DNA of 9,009 nt from an uncultured Oscillospiraceae bacterium (GTDB lineage Bacteria; Bacillota; Clostridia; Oscillospirales; Oscillospiraceae), in the NCBI GenBank assembly GCA_958438185.1, contig CAUBQU010000038.1, positions 1 to 9,009 of the forward strand, given 5' to 3'. This document shows, piece after piece, positions 6,225-9,009 of the stretch. A program made the position numbers and the translations under genes. Every line of letters begins with the position of its first letter. Position 1 is the first letter of the stretch. Below the pieces are notes generated by a model. The model was not told the origin of the DNA. It did not search any database and saw nothing but the letters and a program-made list of their open reading frames with translations.

Positions 6225-6656
6225 ATGAAGCATCACGAAGACAAAATGACGCCTCAAGAGGCGGAAAAGCGCAAGCAGGAAAAGCGGGAGACCCGCTCCC
6301 AGACGATGTTCGCCCTGCGCTGCGTGCTCTCGGCCTATCTGGTTTACCTGGGGTATGACCTCATCAGCAAAACGATCAAGGACGAAGAAGGCGGCTCCTT
6401 CTGGTATATCATCGTCGGCGTCGTCTTCGCCGTTGTGGGCGTCTATGTCCTCATCGACTGTTGGAAGCGCAAGCGCCAGCACGACGCCGAGGAGCGCGAG
6501 GCCCAGCGGCAGGAGCTGCAGGCCAAAGGCCTGCTGGACTTTGACGAGCCCGCAGACGAAGAAGATACCGAGCCCACAGATGACGATTTTTGGTCTGACG
6601 ATGACACCGAAGCCGCCCCCGAAGGCGATGCGCCCGGCGACGAAACAGACGCATAA
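6225..6656 (+). CDS. Two-helix membrane protein with acidic C-terminal tail
   Basis: I do not recognise a named family. The 143-residue product has a highly charged N-terminus (residues 1-27), a first membrane helix at about 29-47, a short loop containing KDEEGG, and a second helix at about 57-77 (YIIVGVVFAVVGVYVLI). A basic KRKRQ stretch and a probable short helix rich in Glu, Arg and Gln (about 80-100) follow. The last 40 residues are dominated by Asp and Glu and are probably disordered. With the positive-inside rule, both ends should be cytoplasmic. The start at 6225 is supported by AGAGGGGG about 9 bases upstream. It lies 24 bases after nudC and shares its promoter, but nothing in the sequence ties its function to NAD metabolism. 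A hairpin follows the stop. Confidence 0.9.
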   Translation: MKHHEDKMTPQEAEKRKQEKRETRSQTMFALRCVLSAYLVYLGYDLISKTIKDEEGGSFWYIIVGVVFAVVGVYVLIDCWKRKRQHDAEEREAQRQELQAKGLLDFDEPADEEDTEPTDDDFWSDDDTEAAPEGDAPGDETDA

Positions 6657-6664
6657 CGCGGCAA

Positions 6665-6699
6665 AACGCCCTGCCCGCGTCATGCGCAGGCAGGGCGTT
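6665..6699. terminator. Hairpin terminator between convergent genes
   Basis: AACGCCCTGCC (6665-6675) pairs perfectly with GGCAGGGCGTT (6689-6699). Inside, GCG and CGC extend the stem after one mismatch, leaving a 5-base loop. On the plus strand the downstream T-tract is broken (CGTTCGCTTT). On the minus strand the stem runs into TTTT. It separates the stop of the acidic-tail membrane gene (6656) from that of the dehydrogenase (6729), so it may serve both directions. Confidence 0.75.
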
Positions 6700-6728
6700 C
6701 GTTCGCTTTGCAATGTCTTGCAATTCTC

Positions 6729-7688
6729 TCAGGGGTTGACGACGTTGATCGGGCTGCCGCTGCAATAGGCCGCCAGGTTCTCCCTGGCGATGGCCAGCAG
6801 CCGCTGCCGCGCCTCCAGCGGCGCCCAGGCAACGTGCGGCGTCATCAGGCAATTGGGGGCCGACAGAAGCGGATTTTCCGGCCGGATCGGCTCCTGGGAG
6901 ACGACGTCCACCGCCGCGCCCCGCAGCTTGCCGCTGCGCAGCGCGTCCGCCAGGTCCTGCTCGACGATGAGGCCGCCCCGGCTGGTATTGAGGAGGATCG
7001 CGCCGTCCTTCATCTGCGCGATCCGCGCGCGGTCGATCAGCCCCGTCGTCTCCGGTGTCTGCGGGCAGTGGAGCGTGACGACATCCGACTGGGCGAGCAG
7101 CTCGTCCAATGATGCATAGCGGCACGTGGGGGATTCCAGCGCCGGGTCCGGATGGCGGGCATTGACCAGCAGCCGCATCCCCAGCGCCTGGGCGATGGCC
7201 CCGACAGCCCGGCCGATCGTGCCATAGCCGATGATGCCCATCGTCTTGCCGCTCAGCTCCATTAACGGCGCATCCCAGAAGCAGAAGTCCGGGCAAGCGG
7301 CCCAGCGCCCACTGTGGCAGGCGTCCGAGAGCGCGCCCACATAGCTGCACAGCTCCAGCAGATGCGCAATGGTCAGCTGGGCGACGGACGCCGTGGAATA
7401 GCTGGGGCTGTTGCAAACCAAGATCCCCAGCTCCTTCGCCGCGGCGGTATCGACCACGTTATATCCCGTGGCCAGAACGCTGACCAGCTTGAGATTTTTG
7501 CACTGGCGCAGCGTCTGCCCGTCCAGCCGGACCTTATTGACATAGACGACCTCCGCGTCGCCGATGCGCGCCAGAACATCCTCCGGTGCCGTCCGGTCAT
7601 AGACGGTGACCTCGCCAAACTCCCGCAGCCCGTCCCAGGACAGGTCGCCGGGGTTGGCTGCATACGCATCTAAAAGTACGATCTTCAT
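6729..7688 (-). CDS. D-2-hydroxyacid dehydrogenase (glycerate/hydroxypyruvate reductase-like)
   Basis: The 319-residue cytoplasmic enzyme should reversibly reduce a 2-keto acid to the D-2-hydroxy acid using NAD(P)H. It has the usual two-lobed layout: a substrate domain at both ends, and a Rossmann domain with GYGTIG at 154-159 (G-x-G-x-x-G). The catalytic trio is present: Arg237 in NTSRGG, Glu266 in SQEP and His285 in TPHVAW. At the end of the second Rossmann strand the sequence is VNARHPD, lacking the Asp usually linked to NAD preference, so NADP use is possible. The substrate cannot be read from the sequence. The length and motifs fit glycerate dehydrogenase/hydroxypyruvate reductase relatives, but other keto acids are equally possible. 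The ATG at 7688 is preceded by AAAGAGG. It lies 24 bases downstream of a small membrane protein gene and is probably co-transcribed with it. Confidence 0.94.
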   Translation of the reverse strand: MKIVLLDAYAANPGDLSWDGLREFGEVTVYDRTAPEDVLARIGDAEVVYVNKVRLDGQTLRQCKNLKLVSVLATGYNVVDTAAAKELGILVCNSPSYSTASVAQLTIAHLLELCSYVGALSDACHSGRWAACPDFCFWDAPLMELSGKTMGIIGYGTIGRAVGAIAQALGMRLLVNARHPDPALESPTCRYASLDELLAQSDVVTLHCPQTPETTGLIDRARIAQMKDGAILLNTSRGGLIVEQDLADALRSGKLRGAAVDVVSQEPIRPENPLLSAPNCLMTPHVAWAPLEARQRLLAIARENLAAYCSGSPINVVNP

Positions 7689-7712
7689 AAAAACGCCTCT
7701 TTCTCCGCTGCC

Positions 7713-8060
7713 TTACCAGAAAATTTTCGACGCCCGGTTGTGCACGACGGAGATATAAACAAACACCGCCAGCACAATGACCGTCTGCACCGTCGTCGCA
7801 ACGATACCAACCTTCAGCAGGGACATCACCAGCACGGCAATGCCGAACACCACGCATACCGCGCCGAACAGGCTCATCCGCGGCACGATATAGGCGATAT
7901 AACCCTCCGGGTCCAGGCAGTTTTCCGGCGTGCACTGGGAGGGGTAGAGGATTTTATTCTCAAACAGTGCCTGCTCCCGCTTCAAACGAATGCAGGCCGC
8001 CAACGCGTAGCCCCCCGCGCCCACCAGCAGGATCGTCACCAAGACATCTAAAATGAACAT
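7713..8060 (-). CDS. Small three-helix membrane protein
   Basis: I do not recognise a named family. The 115-residue product starts MFILDVLVTILLVGAGGYAL and has three hydrophobic segments, at about residues 3-24, 62-83 and 87-106. Between the first and second lies a conserved-looking loop, ILYPSQCTPENCLDPEGYIA (37-56), with two Cys five positions apart (Cys43 and Cys48) that might form a disulfide or bind a metal. The start at 8060 is chosen because GGGAG stands 5 bases upstream and the product then begins directly with the membrane helix. An ATG at 8072, with a weaker AAGGGG upstream, would add only MGES. It is the first gene of a unit with the dehydrogenase, driven by a near-consensus promoter and a structured leader. 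Its function is unknown. Confidence 0.88.
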   Translation of the reverse strand: MFILDVLVTILLVGAGGYALAACIRLKREQALFENKILYPSQCTPENCLDPEGYIAYIVPRMSLFGAVCVVFGIAVLVMSLLKVGIVATTVQTVIVLAVFVYISVVHNRASKIFW

Positions 8061-8095
8061 GCTTTCTCCCATTGATAAAACCCCTTTTCGCGGAG

Positions 8096-8151
8096 CGCCG
8101 CCGGGGCCTCCGCCGCAATTTTCGCCGGTACCAGGCTTGCCCCGGGCGGCG
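8096..8151 (-). promoter_or_regulatory. Structured leader of the membrane protein-dehydrogenase operon
   Basis: CGCCGCC (8096-8102) and GGGGC (8103-8107) pair with GGCGGCG (8145-8151) and GCCCC (8139-8143), leaving one bulged base at 8144. This makes a 12-pair stem closing a loop of about 31 bases that itself holds the palindrome GGTACC. The stem occupies nearly the whole transcribed leader, between the promoter at 8162-8190 and the start codon. No known riboswitch class is recognised, and no T-run follows to make it a terminator. Confidence 0.45.
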
Positions 8152-8161
8152 ATTTGGAGTT

Positions 8162-8190
8162 ATTATACCAGCCGCACTGCGGTTTTGCAA
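8162..8190 (-). promoter_or_regulatory. Near-consensus promoter of the membrane protein-dehydrogenase operon
   Basis: On the minus strand TTGCAA (8185-8190), a 17-base spacer and a perfect TATAAT (8162-8167) preceded by TGG are visible. This is the best promoter match in the window. The spacer contains the short palindrome CCGCAGTGCGG (8172-8182), which could be an operator. Transcription would start near 8155, giving a leader of about 95 bases. Confidence 0.85.
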
Positions 8191-8240
8191 GAAGCACCCG
8201 GGCATTTCCCGGCCCCCGGAGTTATATTTTTCGCCGGCGG

Positions 8241-8249
8241 TGGCATAAT
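8241..8249 (+). promoter_or_regulatory. Extended -10 promoter of the pgsA-like gene
   Basis: TGG followed by CATAAT (8244-8249) is a good extended -10 element. No convincing -35 box is present at 16-18 bases upstream, where the sequence is AT-rich. An 8-base palindrome CGCCGGCG lies just before it at 8232-8239. The leader to the ATG at 8361 would be about 105 bases. In it GCAAA occurs three times (8258, 8269, 8276) with no clear meaning. Confidence 0.5.
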
Positions 8250-8360
8250 TTTTCTGTGCAAACGCATCGCAAAATGCAAAACTGTGCCCGTTTTCGTGGT
8301 GCAGTATCAGCGTAGGAAAGTGGATGCAGCCCATCGACCGGCAGCGAGGAAGGAGCGACC

Positions 8361-8960
8361 ATGCAACAAGAATCCAGCAAAAAAATCTTCACCATCCCCA
8401 ATCTGCTCAGCTTCTTTCGCATTTTGCTAATCCCGCTCATGTGGTACCTCTATGTCATCGCCCACGAGCCGGGGTGGACGGTCGCCGTCCTGGCCCTGTC
8501 CGGGCTGTCCGATCTGGCGGACGGCAAGATTGCCCGAAAGTACCATATGACCTCGGACCTGGGCAAGGTCCTGGACCCCATCGCCGATAAATTGACCCAG
8601 GTGACACTGGTCGTCTGCCTCATCAGCCGCCACCGGCAGCTGTGCTACGTGCTGGCGCTGCAGGTCGTCAAGGAGCTGACCATGGCAGGCGCGGGGCTGC
8701 TGGTCCTCAAGCGGACCAAGCAGGTCTGCAGCGCGATCCTCCCGGGCAAGATCTGCACCGTCTGCCTGGATGTTTCCCTCCTGCTGCTGTTTCTATTCCC
8801 CCAGATGCCGGAGCCTGCAGTCTGGCTGCTGACGCTGCTGTGCTGCTGCGCCATCATCGTCTCCCTGGGGCTGTACCTGGCGTATTACCACGCCCTGCTG
8901 GGCCGCCACGCCGCCGGGCAGCCTGTTCTGCAGCAGGCGCCGAAAAAGCGCCAAAGCTGA
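8361..8960 (+). CDS. pgsA: CDP-alcohol phosphatidyltransferase (PgsA-like or cardiolipin synthase-like)
   Basis: This 199-residue integral membrane enzyme has the complete family motif D51-x2-D54-G55-x2-A58-R59-x8-G68-x3-D72-x3-D76. Its Asp residues bind the metal ions that act on CDP-diacylglycerol. The N-terminus FTIPNLLSFFRILLIPLMW is typical of phosphatidylglycerophosphate synthase. Hydrophobic segments fall at about 15-33, 40-50, 78-90, 95-115, 132-147 and 153-175. The product would be phosphatidylglycerophosphate, the first committed step to phosphatidylglycerol. CDP-DAG-dependent cardiolipin synthases share the same motif, so the acceptor (glycerol 3-phosphate or phosphatidylglycerol) cannot be decided from the sequence, and the gene symbol is provisional. 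The ATG at 8361 is preceded by AAGGAG at a 6-base spacing. The gene appears monocistronic, with a terminator directly after it. Confidence 0.9.
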   Translation: MQQESSKKIFTIPNLLSFFRILLIPLMWYLYVIAHEPGWTVAVLALSGLSDLADGKIARKYHMTSDLGKVLDPIADKLTQVTLVVCLISRHRQLCYVLALQVVKELTMAGAGLLVLKRTKQVCSAILPGKICTVCLDVSLLLLFLFPQMPEPAVWLLTLLCCCAIIVSLGLYLAYYHALLGRHAAGQPVLQQAPKKRQS

Positions 8961-8984
8961 CGGCAAAAAATCACAAATAAACAT

Positions 8985-9008
8985 CCCCCGGCCAAGCCGG
9001 GGGTTTTT
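8985..9008 (+). terminator. Intrinsic terminator after the phosphatidyltransferase gene
   Basis: CCCCCGGC (8985-8992) pairs perfectly with GCCGGGGG (8996-9003) around a CAA loop and is followed by TTTTT (9004-9008). It lies 25 bases after the stop at 8960, at the right edge of the window. Confidence 0.95.
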
Positions 9009-9009
9009 C

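Noticed and set aside
6451..7416. 321-codon minus-strand frame overlapping the dehydrogenase in another phase
   Set aside because: It overlaps the dehydrogenase on the same strand, crosses the terminator hairpin, and reads as low-complexity Gly/Arg/Pro/Ala. The dehydrogenase frame has all catalytic residues.
8324..8590. Short plus-strand frame overlapping the start of the phosphatidyltransferase gene
   Set aside because: It runs out of phase through the conserved CDP-alcohol transferase motif and has only a weak upstream signal.

Overview
The window reads as chromosomal DNA from a GC-rich member of the Clostridia, most likely an Oscillospiraceae/Ruminococcaceae-type gut bacterium. This is an inference from gene content: SLH-anchored exported protein, single-chain iron-sulfur L-serine dehydratase, Clostridia-style membrane sensor N-terminus, strong AGGAGG-type ribosome binding sites and strongly GC-ending codons. 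No mobile element, CRISPR array, rRNA or tRNA is visible. Ten protein genes are supported: nine complete and one cut by the left edge. One complete gene encodes only 51 residues.

Left part (1-3240): a partial minus-strand gene encodes the multi-helix membrane N-terminus typical of Clostridia diguanylate-cyclase-like proteins, and its base composition is visibly less GC-rich than the rest. Divergent from it, on the plus strand, lies a large exported protein (844 aa) with a signal peptide, three SLH domains and a C-terminal DUF4127 domain. A bidirectional hairpin terminator follows.

Middle part (3240-6700): a minus-strand pair, sdaA (L-serine dehydratase) then ruvX/yqgF (Holliday-junction-resolvase-like nuclease), is separated by a single base, and the ruvX ribosome binding site is embedded in the Arg codons at the end of sdaA. 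Upstream, also on the minus strand, is a 51-codon gene for a ribbon-helix-helix-like protein. Divergent from it are nudC (NAD+ diphosphatase) and a two-helix membrane protein with a very acidic tail, 24 bases apart. The nudC promoter carries a perfect 16-base palindrome starting in its -35 box and running into the spacer, a good operator candidate. A second hairpin closes this convergent unit.

Right part (6700-9009): a minus-strand pair, a three-helix membrane protein followed by a D-2-hydroxyacid dehydrogenase, is driven by a near-consensus promoter and has a strongly structured leader. It diverges from a CDP-alcohol phosphatidyltransferase gene (pgsA-like), which ends at a classic intrinsic terminator.

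Five promoters in the window share the same extended -10 pattern, TGG followed by (T/C)AT(A/G)AT. Most genes are housekeeping or metabolic. The least understood items are the SLH-DUF4127 protein, the 51-aa RHH-like gene with the nearby palindromic operator, the two small membrane proteins, and the structured leader near 8096-8151.
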